A DNA stretch of 64,000 nucleotides from Hymenolepis diminuta (Eukaryota; Platyhelminthes; Cestoda; Cyclophyllidea; Hymenolepididae): NCBI GenBank assembly GCA_900708905.1, contig CAADRB010000026.1:2746120-2810119 (forward strand). Direction: 5' to 3'. Positions 40,365-53,079 of this stretch are shown here, one piece after another (the stretch's first letter is position 1; every line of letters begins with the position of its first letter). Under the pieces are notes generated by a model. The model did not search any database. It worked only from the letters and a program-made list of their open reading frames with translations, and was not told the DNA's origin. The position numbers were made by a program, and so were the translations under genes.

Positions 40365-40658
40365 GACTCATATAAAACTATCTTTGTTTTCAACACAACA
40401 ACAACGCACTCGTGTCAGTTACCGGCTCATATGCTTTCTGCTCATCTCCTCTCTTTCTCAGCACGCTCCCCTCTCTATCTATCCCTCTGTCACTCGTTTC
40501 AAACTCGTTGTAGTTCCCGTGACTAAATTTTTGGCTCCGCTTTACAATTGTTGCTAGCTCTTACTCAAACATCTACGAATTGGTGACTGTTATTGCTGTT
40601 GTTAGTTATTAACTGTGGACTGTTAGTTGTTATCTTAGCTCCAACCGTAGCAATTATA
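40365..40658 (+). repeat. LTR-like dispersed repeat, copy Y
   Basis: Same order of blocks as 15410-15682: TATA (catataaaac near 40368), 'caacaacgcactcgtgtcag', a CT-rich block, 'actgttattgctgttgttag', then 'ttgttatcttagctccaacc'. Divergence is substantial, so the copies are old. Confidence 0.45.
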
Positions 40659-43636
40659 TGAATTCGAATTTACGACATTGCTGGTCCTTGCAACTAATTA
40701 TGTTTGAATTAAACAAAACCGAGTAACATTTTTAAAAAGGATATACGATTAATATGTTTTTACTCTGTGCCAAATGTCCACATTTTTTAGCATTAAGATC
40801 TCCCATAACTTAAATGCTTTGAGGAGATACCGCTATTTATTTTAAGTAATATGTTATTATATCCAATTAAATTAATTTACATGTATGGAGTTCCATTTAA
40901 AAATCTATATAAATATTATCGGAAGATGTCAAAACAGTAATCCATGGAATTAAAAAAAACTTCACATTTTAAAATACGAAAATGCTAGTATTTTTAGATC
41001 ATTAGAATAACTCCAAATTACTAAAAACCTCTTCCATTTTGCATGCTATATTTCATTATATATTTCTAAGGATGATCGTGTCTGAACCAGAAGGATATAT
41101 GATTGATTGAACGGTTTAATTGGATTAAAGGGCAAACAGTGTGCATGCGAAATGTGCATTAACACAAGAGTGCCAAAAGTGCCTACAGCAATTTCCATCA
41201 CACACTCAAATGCTCGCGACTACTTTTAGAACAAATGATCAATAATTGCGTGAGCATGTTCCTTCGTCGGCACCTCAAATCAAAGAACGTCAAAATAGGA
41301 GAGTGGTGGATACAGGTAGGTGTCTAGTGCCTGCTCCTTAGATATTCTTTATGCCAGCCCTTTCTTTAGTTTTAACGAAGAGTCACCAAAATAATAGGAT
41401 AGAGAGAAAATGGCTGAAACAAATAGTTATAGCGCTGGAAGTCTTGAAAGGAGGGAAAGACCAGAAAAGATGAACCATTTAATGGTTAGTTGTGGTGATG
41501 GCTGGAGAAGGGAAAATTGTGATGATGTTGAAAAAGTGGCTATTTGAGCCGTGCCTATATTTATACATATCTCATAAAAGGTCAAGAAATAGTAGGATAG
41601 GTGATGGAATACTTCGAGAATACATATAGCTTTGTGGGGTATTGTAAATGAAAGGTCATAACATTGCTTTGTCACTGCAGATGATGTGCGAGTGTATTCA
41701 GGAAAATAATATTATCTTTGGCTATCGTAGAATCACTTTTCACAACCAAAATGACTCGCAATGATTTCAACTACCAAATTGTTGGGGACCTTACGTTTTA
41801 TTAATGACAAGAGTAATTAAAAAGTTATATAGCTGAATACCTCACATTAATCTATCTTCGATGGAGTTTAGGTAGAGTTGATTTTATTCAGTCTCGAAGG
41901 TTTCAGATGACTATATTTAACAAATGTCAAAAGGGGCAAGAATTGAGGTTTAAAATATTGAAACCCAGAACCATGTGAACCAAATTCATTTTCCTATTTC
42001 CAATATATAACACTTTAAAGCCCTACATTTGCTTGGTGGATAGGTTTGATATGTAATTTGAAAAATAAAGAGGCAATTATTGTCGTGAAAGGATATACAA
42101 TTATTCACCTACTATCAATCCATTTTGTCTGTTTTCAGAGCACATTTACCAAAAATGAAGTGGTCTGAGAGAACGTATAAATAATTCGGCAAAAAGCTTA
42201 TTTAACCTGAATGTTCCACAAATTTCTATGTATAGATTTAATGTGACAATAAATCAATCAAATATATTAAACTTCACTAGACTTTAAGTTATGAAACGAT
42301 TTTAATGTGTGTTGAGATGAAAGCATCACAATTAACTATTTTCAAAGGATAAACTTTTAACTGATTTTTACTTTAAGTACAGACCATCGATGTTTCTTGA
42401 CGATTAGTAAATATAAGTATTTCATATTTTACTCTCGCCCAAGTCCATTAGAAGTAGGGCCACAACCTTGCTGGATCAAACAAAGCACACACCTACACTG
42501 AGCGTGAAACAATGGGGAACCAGGCTACCTAGTCATCGATCCCTATCGCTAATGATGGAGCGAGACGGACTTAATGATAAATGATTGACCGATCAGACCA
42601 TTCATAATCTTTATGCCTTTTGGTCCTTATTTCCATTTTACATCCATCTTATCGACTTTATGTTCTCTCAGATTTACTTGCCTTATTTATTTGATACTTC
42701 TCAAGAGAGGTCTACCTAGACTACATTACCTACAACTTATCTTATTATTATCCATTATGATTTATTTATTATTAAAATTACTCGATGTATTGCATGCTAC
42801 GGATATGTTTATTTACTCGTTAATTTTTATATTTGTCATACATCAAATTTTCTTACTTAAATTTTCTAAATCTCAAATAACTTCGAAATTTAAGGCAAAT
42901 AAAAAGGAGGACCAAGAAATCCCAGATTGTGATGCATTTCTAATGTTTTAATGTGAATTAATATAAGATATGGACAAAGTTCTGGGTCTAAACATTTGAT
43001 ATACAATCTTCATCGAATGAAATTGTGTAAACCGTTTTGATTTCAAAATTCTCGTTCAACCGAGGTGATGTCATAAATCACGATATGACTGCTATTTTTC
43101 AAAATGCATCATGTCTGATTTGATATGAATTTAAAATTCATATTTTGTATTATATATTTTGCGATCTTACATACCTCAGAGTGGCATTCTCTATGAAATC
43201 TTCATTAAAATCAAAATAAAAATCGCGCTATCCTACAATTCAGACGACGATTTAATAAAACAATTATCGTGTTAATTAGGTTAAGGAAAACAAATTTTAT
43301 TGTTCTTTCCCAAAATATTCGAAAACAACTAAACTTGATATTAGAATTCCAGCATGAAATCACCAGAAGAGATGGGAGAAAGCGTCTTCAATGTAGTTGA
43401 TATTCGCCATTTGTCTTAAAAGTTCATTTAAATAATAGCAAACAGTTGCTGTAGAAATGTCTGAAAACTGATTACCGAGAGGTGAAGCATAATTACATCC
43501 TGACCTATAGGATCGGCGTGTGTGTTTAATAGCTAACAGCATAATTACACACCCTCAATGCGTAAGTTAAAATTTCACATTTCTTTCTTCCAACATCATC
43601 ATACATCAGCACACTACCACACGCACACAACGGAAA
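40659..43636. other. Intergenic before the TAL array
   Basis: No gene recognised. It includes a purine-rich stretch (about 41280-41560) and short hydrophobic chance ORFs (for example 42613-42951 plus and 43360-43542 minus). Confidence 0.4.
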
Positions 43637-44342
43637 ATGACTTTTGAAGAGCCTGATGCTGATCTCTTGGTGCATTTATTTGACGAAATAAACGAGTCTG
43701 AGTCCCGTAAGTTGTATACCTTTCCGCATTCGAAACACATACTCTATTTTTAACAGGCCTTCCTACTGAGGAATACTATCGTCATCTTCTGAAATGGGGT
43801 ATTTCAAGGGACAAAGCAAGGGTATAAATTAGCATTCTTTATCCAATTCCTCCATCTTAGAACTATATTGCTATGTTTGATCCCAAGGGCACCGGTTTTG
43901 TAAGACGGGACGATGTCTGCAACGCTCTACATTTCTTCCCCAGCGAGTATGAATTATCCTTAGCCCTCTAACTCTTTTAGATCTGGATTTCTTGGGGATG
44001 TAGAATTTATTTCGAGTGATATGTCCCAACGAAAACGTGAATCTGTTACCAAAATAATTCTATCCACTCTCGCCATGAAGAAACCCAAGAAGGTAGGCTG
44101 TGCATCTTAGTGATTTTCATTTTCTTTCTATAAAGGATAAACTCCGAATAATCAAGCAGAAGTTGGATTCTCTATATGGTCCTGGTTGGAATGTGTATAT
44201 AGCTGAAGGTCGTTACTGGGCTGTATGTTTCCACAAACAAGGATCCAATTTGACATTTGTCCATAATGGGATTGTGTATGGAGTTTTTCAAACACCTTCT
44301 GATGCTGATTTTATGGAGAGCGAACATCATCATCGTCGCTAG
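43637..44342 (+). CDS. TAL gene A: EF-hand + dynein light chain-like tegumental protein
   Basis: Five exons: 43637-43706, 43757-43821, 43861-43946, 43981-44092 and 44136-44342 (179 aa). The four introns are only 50, 39, 34 and 43 nt. The N-terminal half is an EF-hand pair: a degenerate first hand ('LLVHLFDEINESESR...') and a second hand with loop DPKGTGFVRRDD (about aa 51-62). Position 12 is Asp, not Glu, and position 3 is Lys, so Ca2+ binding is doubtful. The C-terminus (aa 112-179) is dynein-light-chain-like: 'LYGPGWNVYIAEGRYW' then 'NLTFVHNGIVYGVFQTP', with a His-rich tail. This architecture is that of the flatworm tegumental allergen-like family. A poly(A) signal lies at 44496-44501. Confidence 0.85.
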
Positions 44343-46975
44343 TTAATTTAGCGATGGTTGATGTTGATGATGATGAGGAGTCAGCACAAACAAAATTTTT
44401 TGCTTTTATTTAAAGCTGGATTTTTACCCTATATTACAATGTAATTTTATTTCCGAAAATATCAATTATTGACTAAAGCAAATGCTAGTTGATTTAATAA
44501 AACAAGATTATACTGTTCTAATCTTAAAGATATAATGGTTAAAAATTAATTTAAAGGGATTGAATTGGAGAGGTAATTTCATCAAAATAATTTAAAATAA
44601 TGTATTATTATTTTGCATATTTGCAGAATTTCTATTTAAATACTATCAGGTTATCTTAAATTGTCAAATGTTGTTCTAGTCCTTTAACTAATAGAAAATG
44701 CTGTGGGACAATGAATAATTTCAAAATAACTGTATCGATTTAATTAGTGATATAGGAAAATAAATATTTTATTAATATTATCTAAGTTGATAAAATAGAA
44801 TATTCTCAAAAGATTTGATATTAAATACGATGCCGTGATAACAACCCACTAGCATAGTGTCAAAAATAAGCAATCTGTATCTTAAAGAAACGAAAATTTA
44901 CCATCAAAGATTGACAATTTAACTCTTTAGTCTAAAGTTAGAATTTAATTTGAATATAGATGTCAAAAAGCATAAGATGAGTAGCAATTGGATTGAAATC
45001 ACATAATCAGGATGCTCTTTAATTGAACATCACAGGAATAAAAGATCGAGTTGAATAACTCAGTAGTTATAAAACATTACTAATCTATGACAAATTATTT
45101 AAGCATACTTCATTTTTTCATAAAATTTCCCAGACATATCCCTAACAAATTAAACAAAGCGTGACGATTTTCTACATAAATAAATGAAATCACTCAATTT
45201 TAAATGTTTTGGATAAACTCGTCAAAACTCTATAAAGTATATTTGCTAAGAGTTAGAGAAATCCCTAGCTGTTATAGCAAAAACAGATTTTTTAACTCAG
45301 TTGCTATTTTCTACAAATAAATTATTAATGTACAAGAAAATACGCCACCAGTCAGAGTGGTTAAGTATGCTAAAACATAAATAAGCATAAAAATATAACT
45401 TTGCCAGTTTACTCCATAACTCGGAAAATGGAATACGATTTGCTAATTTGATTTAATCGTTTATGCAAAACTAGAGGAAAGAAGAGGGGTAAGATAAGAT
45501 ATCCACAAAAAAATCAAAGTACAGACTGATCTAGGTATCAGAAAGTTTACTCATTAGGACAGCCTAGTTGCGTATTCACTTACTGATCTTCAAACGCAAT
45601 ATATTTCCGTGCTTTTTTATTCAAATTTATCGGGTGGATACTCGTACAGGTTGAAAAAAATAGGTCTTGTAAAACCCCGAATACGTTTAATATTCTCATC
45701 CAGTTCTAGCTGCTTTAAAGTTATCAAAGAATAATGCCAGTCATACGATACATTATTGAAAATTAATTCGGTAATTCTTCTGAAAGAAAAATCTCATGGA
45801 GTTCAGGATGGAATTCTTATAGGCTGAATTTGCAATAGTGAAACTCCTTTGAATGGAGTATCATTCCCTGGAAATAACTCAAGTATTGCGTTAGTAATAA
45901 TACTAGGGTAGGAAAATTGCCGAAACCTGACCTTGAAATGAAGGGAAAGTAAAAGACTTTGAGAACTAATTTCTGGCCATAGATTATATTCGGATATTTT
46001 TCGACATTCTAAAGCAACATTCTAAGGGTAAGTTGGTTCAAAAGGTAGAAGACTACTACTATTATGAGGGCCACTTATAGCTTTTTCCTTGACATTCCTA
46101 CAAATTTTGACATTTCACAATTATTCGGTAGAATCATTGATTAAAATTGCAATCATAGAGACACAAATATAAGAGGGAGATCGTAAAATACAAATACTTT
46201 ATTTGGATAACACTTGATAATATATAAGCATTAAATTTAAAAAAATACGCCAAGAATTTTCATAATCAGATTTTTCATAAACATGGAGACAGAATCCGAT
46301 TTGCGCAAATCTCAAATTTTCGGAGATTACAATCTTTTATAAGGAGAAAGAAGGTAAAATAGGGTAAGTTATCCATAGAAAAACAAAAAAATGGATTTTA
46401 ATTGTGTAATAGATATCGTTCCATACGAACAGCTCATTCGACGTAACTCTATTGATTTATTGATTTTTTAGAAATACACTCGGATATATTGCGTATCCGA
46501 ATCTAGCATTACCAATTTTATATTATCTGACTAAATACTACTTAATCACATAGCAGTTCTAGACGTGTGAAGGAAAGACCTCTGAATTTATTCGTCATAT
46601 CAGGCTTAAAAAGCCCGTATTTGATCAAAAGGCAGCTACTAAAGAGTTCAATAAAATCACAGGAATTAGCTTCTAATTTTATACCTCAAAGTTATTCGAA
46701 CTGAGCTTATTTATCACATGAGAAACTGAGTAGCAGCATGAGCATTATCAGCGTCATTATCAAGTGCACTTGAGTTGATTTTTTTTCCCGAGAAATTCAC
46801 TATTGGCACCAATGACATTTTGCAACAAATATGAGAAACTCGAGATAGATTGGCTCCTATAACCTGTGTGACTATTAGGTGGATAGACAGACTCGGTGTT
46901 CGGCTGAGAAAAAGTCGAGTTTAGTCGTCAATCTGAGGTTAGCTAATACTACCTTGCATATAGTCAATCCTTCAA
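44343..46975. other. Spacer between TAL genes A and B
   Basis: Very AT-rich with no coding signal. 45421-45520 and 46281-46394 share diverged blocks (around 'tacgatttgctaatttga' and 'ggtaagataagatatccaca'), perhaps traces of an old local duplication. Confidence 0.4.
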
Positions 46976-48387
46976 ATGGAAAGTCCCGATTGTGAGACAC
47001 TTCTTCGATTTTTCGATGAACTGAGTGAAACCAGTAACAGTATGTTTTATACTTAATTTCATATACTAATGCTCCTTCCCTTTCCTTTTCTAATCCTCTT
47101 CATTTCTTCACATTCTAGGAGTTTCCACTAAAGACTTTCAGGATCATCTAATCAAGTGGGGTTTAGACAAAGGTACAGTAAGGGTAAGTAAAAATTATTA
47201 CTTCAAAACGTTTTGAAAATTTTCATTAAATTTTATCAATATAATTCTTTTACCATTTTGAAGAGTTATATTGCCAAATGTGATCCCAAAAAGACAGGCT
47301 ATATTAAAAGACGAGACTTGTGCGCCATTTTAAACTATCATCCCAATCCGCGAGTTTATTGATTATTTAAGTTTATTTCTTTTTGAATTAATTAATTAGA
47401 ATTAACTATATATTTTGTACATTTGTAGGCCAGCCTTTCTGAGATCCGTGATCATAATCGAAACGGACATGCAACAACACCAAAGAGAATCACTTATTCA
47501 AATTATTCTTGAAGAAATGAAAGGAAGGGATTTACCTGAGGTGAGATATAAATAAGCTCTCTATAATTAAACAAAAAGTATATGTATTTATATTTATATT
47601 TAATATAAATATTTTTATTAATATATATATCAAATATATATATTTGTGTCTGAGATTACACATGTGTTGAATAAATTTCATTAAATAAGAAGTTCACTTT
47701 GAGTACAATTTATTGAACTCCACTCTGTTTAAGACATCTTAGCTATTTTCGTCTAACTTTGTAAAATAAATTCACTCAAATGCTTTGGGGTGAAATTCTA
47801 AATTTCGAACTTTGACGTGGTGAAGTATAAATATCAAAAGGTAAATTTCTGGCTGCCCTGATTTCTTCTTCACTTATGCATGATCCCAACCATGTTAGAC
47901 TTATATGTCAGACAATGAGTAAAAATGGCGCGGGAACTAATATTAATACATATTAAGTACACTCGACTTCAAATGAAATCATTAGAACGTAGTCGAATCG
48001 AATAGACATTGTCCATTTGGATAACCTACTTAAGTTCAAATCTCTAGCAAATAAAGTATGTTCTAAAGCAAGGTTATTCAACCGAATATTTAGTAATTCC
48101 ATTTCTCCATAATGTAGGCTGACAAAGATAATGAAATTTATTTTTATTCTAATTGGATACTTTTTATTCATTCTGATGGTTTCTTTCAGGCCAAACTGTT
48201 TCGAGCTAAGGAGCGAATTGAGAAGTTGTATGGAAGGGAATGGAGTCTCTACCAGGCCTATGGTGGATTCTGGGGCTTATGTCAGTACAGAGCATCCTCA
48301 AATCTTTGGTTTAATTACAAGGGTGTAACCTACGGAGCTATGCAAATTCCCGGATCTAGGGGCACTGTTAAGTCTTCAAAACAATGA
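46976..48387 (+). CDS. TAL gene B: EF-hand + dynein light chain-like protein (apparent GC-AG intron)
   Basis: Five exons: 46976-47039, 47119-47183, 47264-47349, 47429-47540 and 48190-48387 (174 aa). Internal exons are exactly 65, 86 and 112 nt, as in copies A, C and E. Exon 3 can keep that size and frame only if the third intron starts with GC (47350-47351, gcgagt); the nearest GT, four bases later, shifts the frame to an early stop. EF loop: DPKKTGYIKRRD. The DLC-like domain is the most divergent of the complete copies: 'LYGREWSLYQAYGGFWGLCQ' replaces the usual 'GRYW' motif. The last intron is 649 nt. The gene may use a GC-AG intron, or it may carry a frame-breaking change. Confidence 0.75.
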
Positions 48388-50770
48388 GCGTCATTCAAAT
48401 GAACATTTGCGTTTAAATATTGTAATTATTATCCTTTATTGGGTTAATGGTTAAGAAAACAGGACCGTAATCTATTTTACCTTCAAGTACTGTTATGTCA
48501 ATCACAACGTTTCATCATCATAAATAATAAGTCAATTTATTTCATATTTATTCCATTTCATTATAACATTTTAATGTTGAATAGGTAGCAAGTGCATTTA
48601 AGAAACATCAGTCAATGACAATTGTTTTTCATCACAAGGACAACATTACTAAACCGTGGGTATTTATATAGGAATAAAATTTGCATTATTTTGGATGATA
48701 AGTACAATTTATTTTCTCTTCAAAAAACGTATATCTGGTGGATGTGCTGCTCTTTGTTGCAGTATGTGCATTCGTAGAATAAGATGGCTGATAAATCTGA
48801 GAATCCATTTCTAGTAGTTTGTGTAAACTGATGCTGTTATAATATATCTTAAGATAGACAACCATTTTTCCCGAATCTGAATGCCGAATTATGTTCAAAA
48901 ATAACTAAGAAGTATTGAGAGAGGGGAACGAAGATTGAGAGAAAATCATAGTGTAGTGGAGAATGACAATGTAAATGAGGAAGAGGTAGATGGAAAGGGA
49001 AGGGCAAATATTGAGGCACCCATATAGAAGGAACATAAGAACAGACGCCTGCACGGAAGGGGTAAAAATGGGGAGGGGCGAGGCGTGAATAATGCAAGCA
49101 GATCAGCTGAGTCATCGCTCGGCTGAGATGAATGAGAAACACTAACCGATATGTGGGCATACTTTGGGCACAGACGGGTGAGTTTGCACTGATTGCAATT
49201 GGTTTATGGACGCCTTCAAATGTAAAACAATTTTATATAAAATTATTTTAATTAATGTTTGGTTAGGAAATAATTTTTTTGAGATGTGTTGAAGTAAACG
49301 ATTAGTGTGAACGTGAATGACCGCAGTACTAAGTTACTAACCGTAAAACCTGAGATAGCAAAACTCTAACCTATTTGACTGTTCCGATCTGCAGCAAAGT
49401 TTGAAGGAAACGAGAATAACTCAGTCAGGAAAGGGACTATATTTTAGGAGCTGGTTTTGACATGGCGTTAAAGGAGAACTCATGTCCAAACATGCGGAGG
49501 TAGGATGAAGCATGTAACCCGAAATATAACAGGACATGATGGGGGTGAAGGTATACAAATGATTTGTTATTTTCGATAGCATCAGCTTTAGATACGTAGA
49601 AAGCAATCCTTTATTGTTTATAGCTCATCCAAAAGTTGAGCAAAATGCAGCGACCATCCTTTACTGAAACGCCAACAATGCATGTAATTAACACAAAACT
49701 ATGTAGCCGCTGATATAATAGTATATAATTAATAACATACTTTTGGCTGTCCACACAGGTATGCCATTGAAGAAATTACGAAGAACATCTTATTTATTTC
49801 AATCATCTTATTTAGAGCGCACACCTGTTTATATACCGCTGAGAGTTATAGAATCCACTGGTTCTCTAGTAGGCCAGTAATGCCACTTCGGGGAGAAAGG
49901 AGCGATAGGAGAGCAGTAATCAATAAATCCAGTACCTTAGGATTGAAGTCTGTTCACAGAGGGTTTTAATTTGTATCTTCCTTTCGGAAAGGGTAGAGGG
50001 GAAGAGAAGGAAAGAGAAATATGAATACGCCGACTCAATATCAATTAACAGAGTTGTGGTGTTAATATAGGAGGTTTTATTTACTTTATCTTCTTTGCTT
50101 CGAATGAAATCGCTTGACAGCTAAGTTATGTTTATGTAAGATGGAGATGTGTTAAACTTCTATACGTATATAACTAATGTCAACTGTTAAGCAATCAAAT
50201 TAAGGTTTCAATTAGGCGCGTATGTCGTGTGATAATTCATAATCGATTTAAAAACATGGGAAGTTAAATTAAGAATTCCGATGACTGCATAAATTATATC
50301 CTCCAATGCGTCAATTCGAGTAAAACGGCACGTATTTTCAGAATTTTCCACAAAATTATCATCAGTATTAGTAATATGTATGTTAATTCACGTATCACAA
50401 GCAAAAGTTCTGAATACATGTGGATGATTTATCAACATATATCTGCGTAATGATATCTGTAAAGATTGTGAAGTTCGAAACCGGTTGACGAGTGCAAAAT
50501 GGTGAAGGATCATTACTGAATTACATATCCAGAGTAATACAAAGATCAAGAACTGTCCTGCAAAATTCAAGTTCACAGGACTCGAGGGGTAGGCAAAAGC
50601 TTATGTGATAGTGTTCTTTCCATGCCTCTTTTATAAAAAAACAATTATTAATTTAATTATTTGACTTTAAAACTGGAACATTACTCATATTTTCTTAAGC
50701 ATATATCTATGGTTGAGCTAAAGATTATATACATAAATTTAATAAAGTACCGTTATTCGTTCGAAATAAT
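48388..50770. other. Spacer after TAL gene B
   Basis: No gene. It contains a purine-rich block (about 48905-49085) and short chance ORFs. Confidence 0.4.
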
Positions 50771-50949
50771 AGAAATAATAATTCCCAAGCTCATTTAGGA
50801 AAGTGCTTTCCATCTCTCATTTTTGAGTACAGAATGGCATAATGGAGTCTCCCTCTGACCCTCTGATTAGCCAAACTTACCATCCCATTGTGTGCGCGCA
50901 GATGGGAATAGAACCCGTGATCAGTTGGCCACTGCCGCACATCCGCTCT
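50771..50949 (-). repeat. tRNA-derived SINE, copy 3 (5'-truncated)
   Basis: The minus strand shows the B-box 'GGGTTCTATTCCC' (50915-50904 region) and the same body as copy 2: 'aataattcccaagctcattt' followed by an 'aaagtgctttccatctctca' block. The A-box end is weak or missing. Confidence 0.6.
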
Positions 50950-53079
50950 AAAAAAATTTTTTTCAAAGAACAAAAGAATTTAATGGTACGGGAGAATTTG
51001 AGTAATTAGCATCTGTCGGATGTAGGCTCAATTAGAAAGTGCCAATCACATCTAAGCACCATATACAATATCATAGACCAAGTATATTTTAAAAATAATT
51101 ATCTTCAAATAATTTTTACCAGTATTATGCTAAGTTTGATATAATGGCATTTACCAGTTTGTTATTTAAATCTTCAATTAATCTATTACTAACCTGGATG
51201 ATGGGTATATTTTGCTTTCTCCATTTATTGGATTCATTGATCAACCACATCTAGATAGACTCTTTGTAAATATTATGGCTAAAAACTCCTCAAATTACAA
51301 TGATCAAATTAATCTTCCGACTTTTCGTTTTGACACATTTTAGCTGTTAATTAAGTGGCTCTGATGTGGTTCTGGACTTTTAATTAACAGATGAATAGCA
51401 TTGATGTCCCTGTTAGCTGTAGAAACCCCAAAACTGTGTATCACTTAATATCTTATAATATTCACTTATTAGCATATTATCTTTATACAATCGTTTATGC
51501 AACAAATGAGGGTCAAAATTAAAATATGAGGTTATTTAGAAGCAGGGAAGTTTTATTCTTTTCCACTTTAAAGTGATGATTAAGAACGTATCTTCAACTT
51601 ATAAACTTGGCGTTTACTAATATTTTATAAGTAGCAGTTAGATTTCATTATGGGGGGTGACTTAGAATCATTTCACTAATATAGGTTCCATATACGGGGA
51701 ATAAATATTTAATTACCAATTTATTTTCACTAAAACGAGGTGAAGATTATGTCCATTACAATTAACAAGCCCAGGTGAGTACAGGTGAACTTGGCTAAGT
51801 TGAAATAGTCTCTGCCGAATTAATGTCCGCAAGCTAAGAAGTCATCAGAATCACGAGCAATGTTCTCTCACATTCCATGCAGACACATTATGGCTGGATA
51901 TTTCATTTTTGTTTATTTTGGTATGTAAAAAAAACAACATGCTACCTAAAATGCTATTAATATAATGGTTAAAGGCTAAAGTACATCTTTAAAATGAACT
52001 TGCAGGTACCTACTACTTAAAAACGCAAATAAATTTGAGACAAATGTTTAATCGATTTTCGATTTTGGTGTAGTACAAGTTAGGGGCGTGTCCAACGAAC
52101 CACTTCAATTAATGAATAAGCACATTGCCAACTCTCTCAAATCAATTTGATATCATACTGATGACACCACTCCTTGGTAAATTCCAAAGAATTACTAGGT
52201 ATCTTTGAAATTGTTTTTCTTATCAAAAGGATTGAAAATCAAAGGTTTAAGTAATCAGTCTAAGGTTATATCAATGTTGAGTTTTATCACAGGAGTCTTT
52301 ATTAATAATTAAGACATATTTAGTGCTGATCTTCAAGATTACTGAGGCATAGAGTGAATATGATTCATAATTTTGACTAATGGAGCAATCTAACTTCATT
52401 TATGACGTGTATTTGAATTTATTCAGTTTCAGGTGATTTGAATTGGTGAAAACAGGTATTTTTATCCTTAAGAAAATTGTAGAATTCAATATCGAAGTCG
52501 TAGATGAGGTAAAAAATTTTATTAATCTTTTGATTTTATAGCACTTTTCCAGACTTCAGTTTCAGATGTTTTAAAATATTATTCGTTCTAAAAATAACAT
52601 TCTTAAATATTTTTTCCAAAAGATATCTTATGCCAATTGGTTTCCTGCCTAATTTTCATTTCCTTATACATAAGACGTATATTCTACAAATATTAATTTT
52701 AATGAAATTAATAAAATAATATAAATTAATGGATATGAATCCAAAAATATAGTCTCTTAAAGTTAATTTCTAATAAGAAAACTACAAATATAATTCCGAA
52801 TTTGTCTAAGTCTATGTCTTTTATGGACAGTTGTTCTTCATACTTCGGACAATTGGAACAAATTTTAAAACCCAATGTTTTTTCGAAAATTAAGAATTTA
52901 TAATAATAATATTTGAAGTTTTTGTAAGGGTGTGAATAATTACGAATGCTTATTGGTTCTTTGAAGGGTCTTATAAAAACCTCCATTGAAACACTCACGC
53001 AATAACGAAATTACTTTTTGGAAAGCTATAAAGACTGTTACATACCCCCGCGGTACCTTGCTATCCTAGTTAAGTTAAC
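50950..53079. other. Spacer before TAL gene C
   Basis: AT-rich with no supportable gene or named repeat. Confidence 0.4.

Noticed and set aside
40264..40557. 97-codon plus-strand ORF
   Set aside because: Lies inside the LTR-like repeat Y and reads through its CT-rich block.
42613..42951. 112-codon plus-strand ORF rich in Leu/Ile
   Set aside because: Its hydrophobicity is what AT-rich random sequence gives; there is no motif and no partner exon.
47581..47645. AT microsatellite-like run in gene B intron 4
   Set aside because: Simple AT-rich intronic sequence, not informative.
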